Shown: piece after piece, positions 34,308 through 45,165 of the stretch
Layout: every line of letters starts with the position of its first letter
How positions within the stretch are numbered: position 1 is the stretch's first letter
NCBI RefSeq assembly: GCF_000247695.1
Contig: NW_004624805.1
Span: 4,222,670 to 4,286,669, forward strand
Direction of reading: 5' to 3'
Source of the DNA: Heterocephalus glaber
Lineage: Eukaryota > Chordata > Mammalia > Rodentia > Bathyergidae
DNA: 64,000 bases
Notes under the pieces: model-generated
The model's input: the letters and a program-made list of their open reading frames with translations, nothing else
The model's database searches: none
Told to the model about the DNA's origin: nothing
Made by a program: the position numbers and the translations under genes

Positions 34308-34373
34308 TCCTGTTCCTGCTCCTGCTCCTGTTCCTGCTCCTGCTCCTGCTCGGCTCTGCTCTGCTCTGCTCTC
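34215..34373 (+). repeat. CTCCTG hexamer array flanked by CTCTG pentamers
   Basis: Four CTCTG units (34215-34234), then about 19 CTCCTG units (34235-34350) including one CACCTG and a few TTCCTG variants, then CTCTG units again to 34373. The array has no stop codon in any frame, so it yields Gln-Glu, Ser-Arg and Ala-Gly dipeptide frames on the minus strand and Ala-Pro, Cys-Ser frames on the plus strand. None of these is a gene. Confidence 0.95.
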
Positions 34374-34379
34374 TTGGGG

Positions 34380-35028
34380 AAAAGCCAAGAGAGGCAGTAG
34401 TTGAACTCAATCCAGGACCTGAAAGCATTCTGCAAGGGGAGTTGTCTTTGTTCTCCTGCAAGGTTTCCAGTGGAGATAAATGCGTTCCACATGGCCCAGG
34501 AGGAGAAGGCTTCTTTCCACTTGCTTTTGATCCTTCGACACTGCAGCGTGTAAACACTTATCATTCCAGAGTCTTCCAGAACCACAGGTCCTTCCCTGAC
34601 CTCCCACCCTACCGGAGTGGCATGACCGTGTCCCACACCACCCTGTAGCCGCCACCACCCAAGTGGAGAGCCATGGTCATGAGCCCCATGGAACTGTCCT
34701 TGCCAGAAAGGACCCAAAGCATAGGTTGCCCGGTGGCCTTTGCCTGTGGCCAGGCAGGCTTCATGCCTAAACGCAGTCTTCCCTGTGGGCCCAGTTTCAC
34801 TGTTCCTCCTTGACAGGCCAACTACCAGATGAAGTCAGATGAAAAAGGGGACGCGCCCTCACGGCCCCTGCTGGAGACTTCAGCTGTCACAGTCTCTCTG
34901 CAGGAAAACTGTACGTGAGTAAATAAACGCAAAAGGAAACACTCTCACGACCAGGAATCTACCCCTAGGAAGTAAGTGAAATGATTTACACATAAGATGC
35001 TTCCTACATCATTTTAAAAAGTTTTTAA
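34380..35028. other. Intergenic, no gene recognised
   Basis: The minus-strand frame that ends in the hexamer array continues through 34400-34717 with non-repetitive sequence, but I recognise no family in it. Confidence 0.4.
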
Positions 35029-35029
35029 G

Positions 35030-35112
35030 GGGCCGGGGATTTAGCTCAGTGGTTTCGCCACCTACTGCACAAGCACAAGGACCCAAGTTCGACCCCCAGT
35101 ACCAAAAAAATA
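35030..35112 (+). mobile_element. ID-type SINE
   Basis: gggccggggatttagctcag start, 'gttcgacccccagtacc' end. The duplication aaagtttttaa is present on both sides. Confidence 0.94.
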
Positions 35113-36200
35113 AAGTTTTTAAAAAGGCAAGGCGGGGAACAACCTAAGTAATTAAGGATAGGGGAGTAAATGGCTTCCTGCACTTTGACAACTGTGACAT
35201 AAGCCTACCAAAACTCATATTGGAGTATATGCCCTAATAAAAAATGATAAATATTTATTTTTATAAATTGCACCTGGGTACTATTGAGCCAAAATATTAT
35301 GTGCATGATCAAATACACATTATGGTCACTGTAAACAGTGTTTTAAATTTATTTTATTCATTTATACTACAAAAATATTTTGGTATAGAGAAATGCAATT
35401 TTTGATATGTTCTATTATTTGTGTAACTTTTAGGTCAACACTTTATGATACAATTGAAGATTCAGTGTATTTTTATACTAGGTTTTGATAGTTACCATAA
35501 TTGAAAACATTCTTTTATGATGACACAGATAAAATAGTATAAAAGCAATAATTGACCATATAGTATTTACTACAAGAAATTAATTTTCATTTTCACATAC
35601 TAAGTATATCAAAGTTAGCCTAAGTGAAATCCTATTTCTATGATATCAATCATAGGTCTTACTTTTTCTATATTTTAAACAAATGCATCCAAAACACTAA
35701 CATTTTCATTGGCAGATCTTTTAACAAGAAAATCCTGTTTCCACATTTTGATTTGAGCAAATATGACAGTTTTTATATATATTATAACTATACTTTTTCT
35801 AACAATAAAATCACCAAGTTGGAAACCAAACTGCTCTCAATACTTCTTTCAGAGGCATTATTTTATCATTTATTATTGAATATCACTATAGTTTGAGGGA
35901 CAGATTCCAGATGTTTTTATATTTTGAGAGTTAGGTAACATAGACACAAAAATTCCTAATTCCTTTTATATTTACTATCTTGCATAATTTGCTACAACAT
36001 ACATATCCAACCTATTGTAGATAAAAATTTTTCACTCATTCTTTGTCTTTAAAAATATTATAAAAATTTCATGACATATTAAAAGCTCTATTTTATGAAC
36101 TGAACCATATCACTGATATTCAGTGGAGAACTTGACCTTTCCAACTTCCAATTCTTTACCATGGTAGTTTGCTAAGAAACGTATTTCAAGTGTGGTGTAA
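35113..36200. other. AT-rich intergenic sequence
   Basis: Very AT-rich. A 90-codon frame at 35624-35896 is Ile/Phe/Tyr/Asn-rich and without a recognisable domain. No repeat named. Confidence 0.45.
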
Positions 36201-36355
36201 ATTATTCGACTGTATCTGTTGAGCACTTGATATATGCTTGTTGCAATTTAAATACTTCAAGCATATGAGTTTAATTTTCCAAACTGTCCCTCAAGTGGAT
36301 ACAGTTATTGTCCCCATTTCATAGGCAAGGAAACTGAGGGACAGGGAAGTTACAT
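36200..36355 (+). repeat. MIR SINE, left half
   Basis: 'tgagcacttgatatatgctt', 'attgtccccatttcataggc', 'aaggaaactgagggacag'. Classic MIR core. The element resumes at 36740 after an LTR insertion. Confidence 0.85.
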
Positions 36356-36739
36356 GCTGTGATCTAGATATGATGTGAGCATCTCCAGGGCTCCGCAGTT
36401 GAAATTTAACCCCTGTCCCAGGGTATTAAGAATGTGGATGTGTGAATGGCATGTGTTGTTTAGGGGTGGGGCCTCTGAGAGGTGATTAAGATAGGCAAGG
36501 TCACTATGATTGGACCTGGTAGCTTTATAAGAAGAGAGAGAGGCCAGAGGACACGCACATGTCCCAGCTTCCTGTCTCTTGCCACGTGATGCCCTGTGCC
36601 CCTCAGGACACTGCCAGCAAGAAGCCCATCTTGAGATGTGACTGCACCTCCAGAACCATGAGCCAAGATAAACCTCTTTACTTTATAAACCAGTCAATCT
36701 CAGGTATTTTGTCATAGTAACAGAAAATGGACTCATACA
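36356..36739 (+). mobile_element. MaLR solo LTR inserted in a MIR
   Basis: 'gtgatctagatatgatgtga', 'ggggcctctgagaggtgatt', 'cctgtctcttgccacgtgat', 'cctccagaaccatgagcca', 'gataaacctc', ending 'actcataca'. It separates the two halves of one MIR. Confidence 0.85.
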
Positions 36740-36865
36740 TTTAGGGAACTCATCCACAGTCACAGCCAGCAAACTAGTAATTTGAATCATGATACTCTGG
36801 GCTCCCTGGCAGCTCTGTTATGATGCACAGGTATCTTCTTATTGCAGTTGAAGCCTATGCCCTGG
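36740..36865 (+). repeat. MIR SINE, right half
   Basis: 'actcatccacagtcacagcc', 'agcaaactagtaatttgaat'. Continues 36200-36355 in order and orientation. Confidence 0.75.
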
Positions 36866-36895
36866 CTACACTTCTGTCTGCATTTTTAAGCTATT

Positions 36896-37369
36896 TGTTA
36901 TAGTCTGGCTCTGAAATGTACCCCCAAAGACTATGTGTGAAAGGCTTGGTCCCTGGGGTGGCACTTCTTGGAGGTGGTGGAAACTTTAAGAGGCAGGGTG
37001 TAGTGGAAAGTCTTTGGGCCACTGGGGTGCACTCTTGAATGGGATTGTGGCATCCCTGCTCTTTTGCCTCTGAGCCATATGTGAGCTCCACCCAGCACTT
37101 CTGCCATGATGTCCTAGCTCACCACAGGCCTGAAGCAATGGAGCCAACCAATCATGGACTGGCACCCTCAAAACCCTAAGCAAAAGTAAACCTTCTGTCT
37201 TTGTAAGTTGATCATCTCAGGTATCCCATTATAGTAATGAAAAGCTAGAGCCAGGGATTTAGCTTAGTGGTTCAGGCGCCTGTCTCACAAGTGCAAGGTT
37301 CCAAGTTCAATCCCCTGCACCAAAAAAAAAAAAAGTTCCCCTTATAGTGATGAAAAGCTGACTAACCCA
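36896..37369 (+). mobile_element. MaLR solo LTR, split by a SINE
   Basis: Starts tgttatagtctggctctg, passes 'ctatgtgtgaaaggcttgg', 'ttctgccatgatgtcctagc', 'aatcatggactggcaccct', and 'ttgtaagttgatcatctcag'. The last bases are carried on the far side of the SINE at 37247-37337, ending 'gctgactaaccca'. Confidence 0.88.
37247..37337 (+). mobile_element. ID-type SINE in the LTR 3' end
   Basis: 'gccagggatttagcttagtg', 'gttcaatcccctgcacc', A tail. The target duplication is unusually long (22 bp, 37225-37246 and 37338-37359, with two mismatches) and ends in gaaaagct on both sides. Confidence 0.93.
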
Positions 37370-37414
37370 CCATTCTAGAAGTCATCTTCATTACTGAGAA
37401 TATATCTCCTTCCT

Positions 37415-37776
37415 ATTATGGTTTAGATCTGGATTATTCCCCCAAAGTCTGACGTGTTTGGAAGGTGAGTAGTTCATGAGGGTGGTATACTCAGTGGTGG
37501 ATTGGCCCACTAATGGGCTCATAGTTATACGCTGAAGGAGGTGGGTCACGGGGGTGTGACCTGGAAGGCTCTATCTCCTTCCCAGGCTCTTCCCTTCTCT
37601 CTGCTTCCTGGCCGCCATGCTGTGAGGAGCTTTCCCCCATCACACTCTTCTGCCATGTCCTTCCTGCCAGGGAGCCAGCGGACTATGGACTGAAAATATG
37701 AACTGAAACAAACCTCTCCTTCTTTAAGTTGAGTGCCAGGTATTGTGTCTCAGTGATGAGAAAAGTAACTAATACA
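37415..37776 (+). mobile_element. MaLR solo LTR
   Basis: 'ttatggtttagatctggatt', 'aggaggtgggtcacgggggt', 'ctctctgcttcctggccgcc', 'cagcggactatggactgaaa', ending 'agtaactaataca'. Flanks cttcc/ctttc are a possible 5-bp duplication. Confidence 0.88.
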
Positions 37777-38846
37777 CTTTCATTGTCCTTTTGTAGTGGC
37801 TTACAAGAACATACCTTATGTGTTTCATTTTTACAACAGAATTTAGCACCTGCAATAACTGAATACTGTGGGAAACATATACTCTCATCTGACTATATGG
37901 GAAAATTCCCACGTTGCACTATGTATTCTAATATGTGTTTCTTCAAATATTCAGCAATTGCTTTCCATGCATCTTGATGATATTTTATGAAAGAAAAAGA
38001 CTACATTTAAAAATCATTCCCATATTTTTTCCATGTGTTATTGTGGGCAGTTTTACCATTGTATATGGCTTCTAAGCAGCTAAATATTTATTATTATTTG
38101 TTTAGTAAAAATGGGTAAGTGCTGAAATGTTGCAAAACTTTAAACTTTGGTGGGGAAATGCTGCGATGTGTCTTTACATTCTCCATAGGTCATATTTTAT
38201 CGCCTTGCCTACAGTGACATTCTTGTTCTCTTATATCTCAAGGTACAATATACACATAGTTTAAGGTCATGATGAACAAAATGGCTATATAGCTATGACT
38301 CACATAATCTTCTCAAAACATTCACATAGTTTTGGCTGACTTCTTTTCGGATCTGATTGTACTGTTTTTACTTCTAACAAAAATTACAACTAGTTCATAC
38401 TAGAAGCTGAAGAATCCACTCCAGCATCTTTGTGTTCTCTTCTTATCCTCTGCGTTTTCTTTGGGGGAAGCTTCCAAAGCCAGCTGGTTGTTTGGTGAGG
38501 GTTATTAGTTAAAAGTCTATAACCTGGAATTTCTGTTAACGAAACACACAGAAACTGCAGTAGATTGCAACTTGCTAAAAGCAAACACAGCCATGCAGGT
38601 AACATTATCAAGCCCTCTCTTTCCCTAGGACCCCCCAGATACCAGATACACGAAAACTGGTTGCAGTACCAGGCTGAGTCCAGGAATTATTATATCAGTA
38701 AAGGTTAATTTATTTCTTATTTTTGTACAAAAATAAATGGGAAATGAAGTTGTATGTTTTCCCCCTCATTCCATGGATCTCCCATACTTCTCCCATCCTT
38801 TGGGGACCACAAGGGAATACTTCGCAGTCATTAAAAATTGTGTTGC
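37777..38846. other. AT-rich intergenic sequence
   Basis: No named repeat, no coding exon. Confidence 0.45.
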
Positions 38847-38928
38847 AGGACTAGGGGCGTAGCTCAGATAGTGTGCATGCTTAGCATAAGCAAGGCCCTA
38901 AATTTAATTCCTAGCACCAGAAAAATTT
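38847..38928 (+). mobile_element. Diverged tRNA-derived SINE
   Basis: 'aggactaggggcgtagctca', 'catgcttagcataagcaagg', 'ttaattcctagcaccag', A-rich end. An older variant of the ID-type SINE. Confidence 0.8.
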
Positions 38929-39158
38929 TAAAACTATATGTGTTATAGAAGACTTTAAGTAAGGACTTGGGAAAACATTTATTGAAAATGTTGGGAAAAC
39001 ATATTGAATGGGAAAAGTCAGTTTCAAAAATGAGATATTTAAGAAATTCTATTTAATCAAAAAGTATAGACACACACACATGCACAAACAATATTCATTC
39101 ATATAAATGGCAGGAGACAAATTAAAATGTCTAACAATATTTCTTCTCTATCATCACC

Positions 39159-39515
39159 TGTGCAGCTGTCTCAGCCGCTTCCTCCTCACTGGGACAAATC
39201 CCTAACCCTAACCCAACTCAAAGGAGGAGAGGCCATTTTAGCTTACATTGTAGAAGTTTCACTCTTTGCCTGGTCAGCAGCATAGTGGAAGGGCCCGGCG
39301 TAGAGAAGGCTGCTCCAATCCGGCAGCAAGGAAACAGAGAGAGAAGGGAGGAGCCAAGAAGGGAGAGAAACCTTTCCTGGTCACGCCCCCCGTGACTGCC
39401 TCTTCTGACCGCCCCCAGCTAGCCAACTTTAAGCCCCATAATCCAATCACCTTCCAAAAGCCCCCACTTCTGACCACATGAGGCTCTTGAGGGTCGTCTA
39501 GATATAAACCGTACA
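39159..39515 (-). mobile_element. MaLR LTR, antisense
   Basis: 'tgtgcagctgtctcagccgc', 'aactcaaaggaggagaggcc', 'ctggtcacgccccccgtgac', 'taatccaatcaccttcc', ending near 'ataaaccgtaca'. Confidence 0.8.
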
Positions 39516-39529
39516 CCAACCTAGCACTC

Positions 39530-39955
39530 TGTATTAGTCCATCTTCTATTGATATAATGAGAGACTCGAGACTAGTTACTTTAATAAAGAAAACAAGTGA
39601 ATTTACCTTGGAGACTGAAAGTCTAAGATGAGGCAGCCCCACTGGTTTAGCCTCTGATGAGGCCTCGTGGCAGTTGGCATCACAACGGCTGGAGAAAGTA
39701 CAGAGAAGTCACCTGGTGAGATGGGACGCCAGAAGGATTCAGGGGCCAGGTTTGCTCTTTTAAACCTATTCTTGTGAGAGCTAACTGGGACTTGACAGTA
39801 TAAGCATTGATCCCTTCCAAGGGTAGCGATCCCCAAACACCTAACTGCCTCCCACTGGATCTCCCCTTGTAAAGGCTCTGCCGTTTCTCAGCATCGCCAC
39901 ACTGGAGACCAGCTTAGAGCACAAGAAGCCTTGGGGGCGCCCTCAGACCATACCC
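39530..39955 (-). mobile_element. MaLR LTR (MST/THE-like), antisense
   Basis: 'tgtattagtccatcttctat', 'gaaaacaagtgaatttacct', 'gtggcagttggcatcacaac', 'tgggacgccagaaggattca', 'cactgcctcccac'-like middle, ending near 'cctcagaccatac'. A different subfamily from its left neighbour. Confidence 0.75.
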
Positions 39956-39959
39956 ATCC

Positions 39960-40398
39960 CATCGTGCTGGGGCGGTGCACGTGCATGCAGTGCCTCCCAA
40001 AGGCCACGGCCCAGGCCTTGGTCGCAGCTTGTGAAATTGCTGGGAGGCGGCGGTGCCGGGAGCCCTGCTCACCTCACTCTCGTTGCCATCAGCTCTGCGT
40101 CCTCGCCAGCTGCCCAGGGCCCGAGTCTGGAGGAAGTCAGGCACTGGGGGTGTGTCCTGAGGGACGTACCGGGCCCCAGCCCTTCTTCCTTCTTTTTCTC
40201 TCCCTTGCCAGGCGCTATGAGGTGAGCAGTTTCTTCTGCTATGCTCTGCACCATGACATGCTCTGCTGCGACAGGCCCCAGGCCATGGGGCCAAGTGGCC
40301 ATGGACTGAAACCTCAGAAACTATGAGCCAAAACAATTTTTTCTCCTAATAAGTTGTTTTTCTCAAGTATTTTGTCCCAGCACCAGAAAGCTAACACA
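39960..40398 (+). mobile_element. MaLR LTR, sense
   Basis: 'gtgcctcccaaaggccacgg', 'cagcttgtgaaattgctggg', 'ttctgctatgctctgcacca', 'catggactgaaacctcagaa', 'cagaaagctaacaca'. GC-rich for the family; the 5' edge is uncertain. Confidence 0.75.
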
Positions 40399-40904
40399 CA
40401 CAGCATCTTCGAAGAGAGAGAGGGATGATACCCGTGGCCATCTGCATTTACACATTTGCAGAGATGAGCTCACGGGAGAGACCTAGGGTCAGGGCTGTGC
40501 CTGGGAACAGCCCAGGTGAACCATGGCTGTCTGGAAAGTACCTGGGTCTGGGTGCCAGGGAGAAGGGGATGGGAAATATGTGCCGGGTAAAGCTCCCAGC
40601 TCCCAGCTGTGACCTGGGTCAGACCTTCTGCCAGCCTGGTCTTACACAGCGCCCTGTGTTCCAGCCCGGCCCCTCCCAGAAGGTGCTCAGAGACTTCAGT
40701 GCTGACCGCTTCACAGGCCAGCAGGTCTGGGCCAAATTCTTGCATCAGGAGGAGTGTGTCATTCTTCCCACGCTAAACAGAAAAGTGAGGCTTTGGCTGG
40801 CCCTGCGTGGAGAGCAGCGCTGGGTTCTTTTGGCAGATGTGACCATCAGACATCTCCCCTTCCTAGATCAAGGCCTTGGGCCAAAGAGATAATAGAACCA
40901 TAGT

Positions 40905-41100
40905 ATCACGCATTTTAGCTGCCACACATTGAGTGTGAAACAAGACAGCCCTTCACACACAGGCGCTCTTACAATCCCATTGGCAGCCTCTCTGGAGTAG
41001 GTTCCTTTCTGATTTTTATAGATGGGGAAACTGAGGCTTGGAGAGGTTAAATAATGATTTGCCTGAGACCTCATGCCCAGGAAATGGAAAAGCTGGGACC
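40905..41100 (+). repeat. MIR SINE
   Basis: 'tttatagatggggaaactga', 'ggcttggagaggttaaataa', 'tgcctgagacctcatgccca'. Standard MIR core order. Confidence 0.85.
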
Positions 41101-43320
41101 CACTGAACCCTGTGTATTGCTGACAAAATCTGTCTTCTCAAGGAAGCCCTGCTGGCGTTGCGGCCGGTTTTCGGGTGACTTTAGGGAGGGTCGTGAACCC
41201 TGGCCCAGGTGCTCTCTAACATCGACAGTCAAAGGGACAGACAGGCCCGGGCCACAGGCAGCTGCCAGGGACCTGAAGCCAATGGCAACAGGGGTACAGG
41301 TGGCAGGGCTTCCGAGCACCTACTCACCTGCCATGAGAGTTCACGCCACACCCCAGGCCTGAGCAAATGATATCAGATCTGCTCCAAGATTTGGTAGAGG
41401 ACATGACAGAGGTCGCTGAGATTTGAAGGGAAAGGGGGTGCTTCCAGGAGAGGAGAGATGGAGCCCGCACAGGGGCTTTTCTGAACCCCGAGTCTTCAAG
41501 GAGCCCGCTGTGGCCAAAGCGCCAGCTCCCTCTGCGCCCAGAGTGAAGTCCCCTGCGCCAGGTGCGCGTGCTGGAGCATGCTGCGCACGAGCGCCCACGT
41601 GTGAGTGCGTGTGCGTGTGTGCACGTGCATGTTGGGAACCAGATCCTCGTGGGCCCCGGGTTGGATCGTGCTCCAGTTGGAGGCCTCAAAGGCCGAACAC
41701 GAGCTCTATACTCCTGCCAACACCGACGCCTCTGGCGAACACAGCCTATTTTATGGATGAGCAGGAAAGCCCCACGCAAATTTAAGAGGCCACCTGGAGA
41801 GTTGATTATGATTTTTAGGAGCTAACGCTGCCACCCACGACTCACTGTTTATGAACGACCTCTGCTCACCATCGCTATCATAAACTGTGCAAGAACTGTG
41901 TATTCCTGGGCCACCCAGTGCACTCGGTGGGCAGGGGACAGGCAGCACGAATCAGGGCTGGGAGGAGACAGGCCCCCGGCGGTTGGATAAGAGGGCGCTG
42001 AGACCAAACAAAGGCAGAGCAGGCAGCTGCTCCCGCACGCAGCTGCTCGGCGGCCTATTGAGGTGACAGATCCCGTTAAGTTATGCAGCCAGGCGCACAC
42101 GGGGAGGCAGGCCCCCGTAAATCAACAACAGGCACACAGCTCGGGAAAGCTCCTGCAAGCCTGGGATGCAAACGCGCTCTCGGCCTGGGTGAAGAGGACA
42201 GGAAAAGAAGGAAGAAAGGGGTCCGTGGCCCTCCCCCTAGAGAACACTGAGAACAAGGCTCGGAGCGTCAGGTGTGGGCCAGGACTCCCTCCGGACCCCC
42301 AGGATGCCTGGCTGAGAAAGCTGCCTCAGGAAGGGCTTGGCTGCCCCCGTGCGCGCGGAGTCACCCCCGCCGTCCCTGCAGCCCCCGGAATGCGGCTCTC
42401 CTCCTGAGAGCCACCACGGGGTCGTCTGGAAGTGGGGCGCAGGTGACACCTCTCGCCCTCCCTCTCATCCCGTTCTCAGGTCCCACAGCCGTGCAGAGCG
42501 GGGCAGCTGTAGGACCGACCGTCCAGCCACGCCGGGGAAGGAGAAGCTCACCAGCGTCAAGTCCCCTCCTTCCAGGTGCCAATGAGGGAAGGGTCTGAGT
42601 TTCGGAGAAGCCACCAACTTGCCCAGAGGCCATGCCAAGACCGAAAGCAGAACCTGCTGCGCCTCTTGGTGTCCAGCCCAGAGCCCAGCGGCGCAAGTGA
42701 CCAGTTGAGTTTCTGCTTTGCGGCTGCAAAGTTTGTGAAATGTTACTTGCTCTCTAAAATAGACCTCGTGCCTCAAAGCTGAAAACGATGATGTGTGGTG
42801 AAGAAAAGAAAGCCTTCAGCTTCAGCTCTCATTTTGCCTCGGCCCCCCATCACCTACAGCAGACAAGAGCAGAGATTCATCACAGTTGTTCACTGGGCAG
42901 CTTCAGTCCTGCAGGCGTGGCCTGGAGGCTCTGCCTCAGCAGTCACCCATGGTCCTGCTCCCAGGACTGCGGAAACCAGGGGAGAACGGAGGGCCAGGGA
43001 GGAGAGACCGTGCCGGGGCAGAGGCGCTCCGGGTCTGGCTCACACAGCCGCTCAACCCCCAGCACCTGCCCTCGGTGGGTTCCTCTCCTGTATTTGTAAA
43101 CTGTGAGAATTCATAAAATCTCACGCACTGGGAGCAGTCTGCTTCCTTAAGATAAAAATCTTCTTGGTATTTAGAAAGACAAACTCTGTCTGGACATAAA
43201 TACAGATCTTTTCTAAATGGATGGGAAAGATACACATACATGTGAGTCTACTGATCACTGAATCGCACACTTACAGGTGGCTAAAATGCTCAGGGTTGCA
43301 CTGTATACATTTCCACACAA
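41101..43320. other. GC-rich intergenic sequence, no gene recognised
   Basis: 41400-42700 is GC-rich with moderate CpG, and frames up to 151 codons overlap on both strands. No recognisable product. An alternating purine/pyrimidine run is listed separately. Confidence 0.45.
41587..41631 (+). repeat. Alternating purine-pyrimidine (GTGC)-rich run
   Basis: gtgtgagtgcgtgtgcgtgt followed by gtgcacgtgcatg. Mostly strict alternation with CG and GC steps, the composition favoured by left-handed DNA. Contains two CACGTG/ACGTG cores. Confidence 0.7.
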
Positions 43321-43321
43321 T
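43180..43321 (-). mobile_element. L1-like remnant joined to the U6 fragment
   Basis: The minus-strand sequence following U6 ('aattgtgtggaaatgtatac', then 'cattttagccacctgtaagt', 'gtgcgattcagtgatcagta') resembles the old L1-associated segment with consensus order aattgtggtaaaat / ccattttaaccattttaagt / acagttcagtgg. The left limit is uncertain. Confidence 0.5.
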
Positions 43322-43351
43322 TTTTAGTATATGTGCTGCCGAAGTGAGCAC
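43322..43351 (-). pseudogene. U6 snRNA 5' fragment (chimeric retrocopy)
   Basis: Read on the minus strand, 29 of 30 bases match the first 30 nt of U6 snRNA (starts gtgctcacttcggcagcaca, then tatactaaaa; one G-to-A change). The match stops inside U6, and an old L1-like sequence continues from a shared aaaattg. Confidence 0.85.
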
Positions 43352-43880
43352 GAGCACTCCACACAGTTTTTAAAAGGGGATTAAAGGGAATAAAGAAAAA
43401 CACTGTTATTTTCAGAGTTGCCCGTGGAAAGACTGCACAAGCCCCTGATGCTCACAGTGTAGATAACGCCCAGCCCAGAGTCAGCAGCCTGGGCCGCTTT
43501 TCACAGTGGCTACAGCCTGCCATGGCTCACCAGGTTCCGGGCACCCCGCTCATCCTCTGCCCCATCTGTAGGCGCCAGGGCAGGCCCCTGGCAAATGCCC
43601 CGCAGGACCAGCTGAGCTCCAAGCCTTGGTCCAGGCTGCTTCTGCACTAAGTCCCGTGGAAGCCACGGTCACAAGCCCCCTAAGGGCTGAGCATAAAAGC
43701 ACCACGGAAGGGGTTCACTCAGCAGAGGCGGGAGGCGTGCACTGTGCTGGGCAGAGACGCGGACCACGTGCTGCTGAGCCCCTGGGAGACACCGTACTCA
43801 CTGTCTGAGCCATCACACTGCCTGTGTGTCACAGGGGCACACGCAGGACACCAGGGCAGGAAGGACCAGGTCTGAGGAGT
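43352..43880. other. Intergenic, no gene recognised
   Basis: No named repeat and no exon. Confidence 0.4.
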
Positions 43881-43881
43881 G

Positions 43882-44165
43882 TGTGAGTCAACTGCCTTTA
43901 CCCATAACAAACACCTGAAGCAATTAACTTACAGGAGGAAAAGGTTGTCTTGCTCACAGTTGTGGAGGCTCAGTTTGTGGCTGGTTGGGCAAAAAGCACA
44001 CAGTGAGGAAACAGAGACCGTGACCTGGAGCCCAGCCGCCACCGGAGACCCTAACCGCAGACCCTGCCCTCCGAGGACAACACTCCCAGGGCCGGGTGAA
44101 TCAGCATGCAGCTGCTCTCCCCACAGGCATACACCCCAGGCCACGGGGAAGACTGGGCAGCTCAA
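43882..44165 (-). mobile_element. MaLR LTR fragment, antisense
   Basis: 'tgtgagtcaactgcctttac', 'cttacaggaggaaaaggttg', 'gctcacagttgtggaggctc'. The rest decays into GC-rich sequence without the expected end. Confidence 0.6.
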
Positions 44166-44970
44166 CGGGGAGGGGAGAAGGAAAAGGACAGACACCTGCC
44201 CAGCCCCGGGCCTTGTGATGGGTTTGCACCCTAGCTTCACAGGGAAGCTCCAGCTAAGAACTGGGTGTGAGGCGGCCTCAGACTAGCACAGCGCACTTGG
44301 CAAGCACAGGGTGAAGAAATGCCAGCTACAGGGATCTACTGTCACCCTCCACCACTCTGCCTCCTCGCTGCGCTTGTGGGCCTGCACCCTTACCGGCTTC
44401 CCCATTTCCAGAAGCAGCCGTGTCTGCTGCCCCCGGCCTTCCTGTGGGCTCTGGTTCCCGACCCCAGCCCTCATCCTCGACGCAGCCTCTGACCTCTGCG
44501 CCGGGCCCCTTCCTCAGGGGAGCTTGCTCTGACCTCAGGTCTTAACCAGGGCCCTTTGTAAGCACACCCCGAGTCACCTGTGTTCCTTGCTTTCAGAGGG
44601 TTTGAATCAGGTTGGAACTATGCATTTATAAGCTGGGCTGTTCGATTTGATCTCTACTCTTCCCTAGACCATAACCCCCAATAGCTGGAAATACATCTGT
44701 TAACATTCATCCTAAATTCCAGGATCGAACACAGACTGCTCAACATTAGGTCTCAATAGATAAGTGCTAGGGTGCAGCCCAACTCGACACCTTCCTGGTG
44801 CCCTCTGCCTGGCACCGGGCTTTCTGCAGTCCAGCTGTCCCTACCGTATAAAGATACAGTAAGATCGACTCCACCACCGCCTAGGGTTCTTCTAAGGGTC
44901 AAATGAAATTCAGGACATGAATACGTAAGGAATTTTATTGTAAGAGTGTAGCTAGACTGATAGCAAATTA
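44166..44970. other. Intergenic, no gene recognised
   Basis: No named repeat and no exon. Confidence 0.4.
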
Positions 44971-44974
44971 CGCG

Positions 44975-45165
44975 AGGTGCCTAACCCTTACTGGGTATTT
45001 ACTACAAACCAGGCTCTCTGCAAAGTGCTCCCCTTACATTATCTCGCTTACTCCTTATTTTAAAAACCAGGAGGGTGTTTTTTTTCTGCATTCTACATAC
45101 AAAGAAATTGAAGTCCTAAAATTTTCAGAAATCTGCTTCAGTTCCAGTTAGAAATGTGGGATCTG
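44975..45165 (+). repeat. MIR SINE
   Basis: 'tactgggtatttactacaaa', 'ccaggctctctgcaaagtgc', 'tacattatctcgcttactcc', 'caaagaaattgaagtcc'. MIR layout. Confidence 0.7.

Noticed and set aside
32722..34373. Tandem repeats as a CRISPR array
   Set aside because: Units are 4-6 bp microsatellites without spacers, in vertebrate DNA.
34160..34717. Gln-Glu, Ser-Arg and Ala-Gly repeat 'proteins' over the hexamer
   Set aside because: The CTCCTG array has no stops in any of the six frames, so all are artefacts of the microsatellite.
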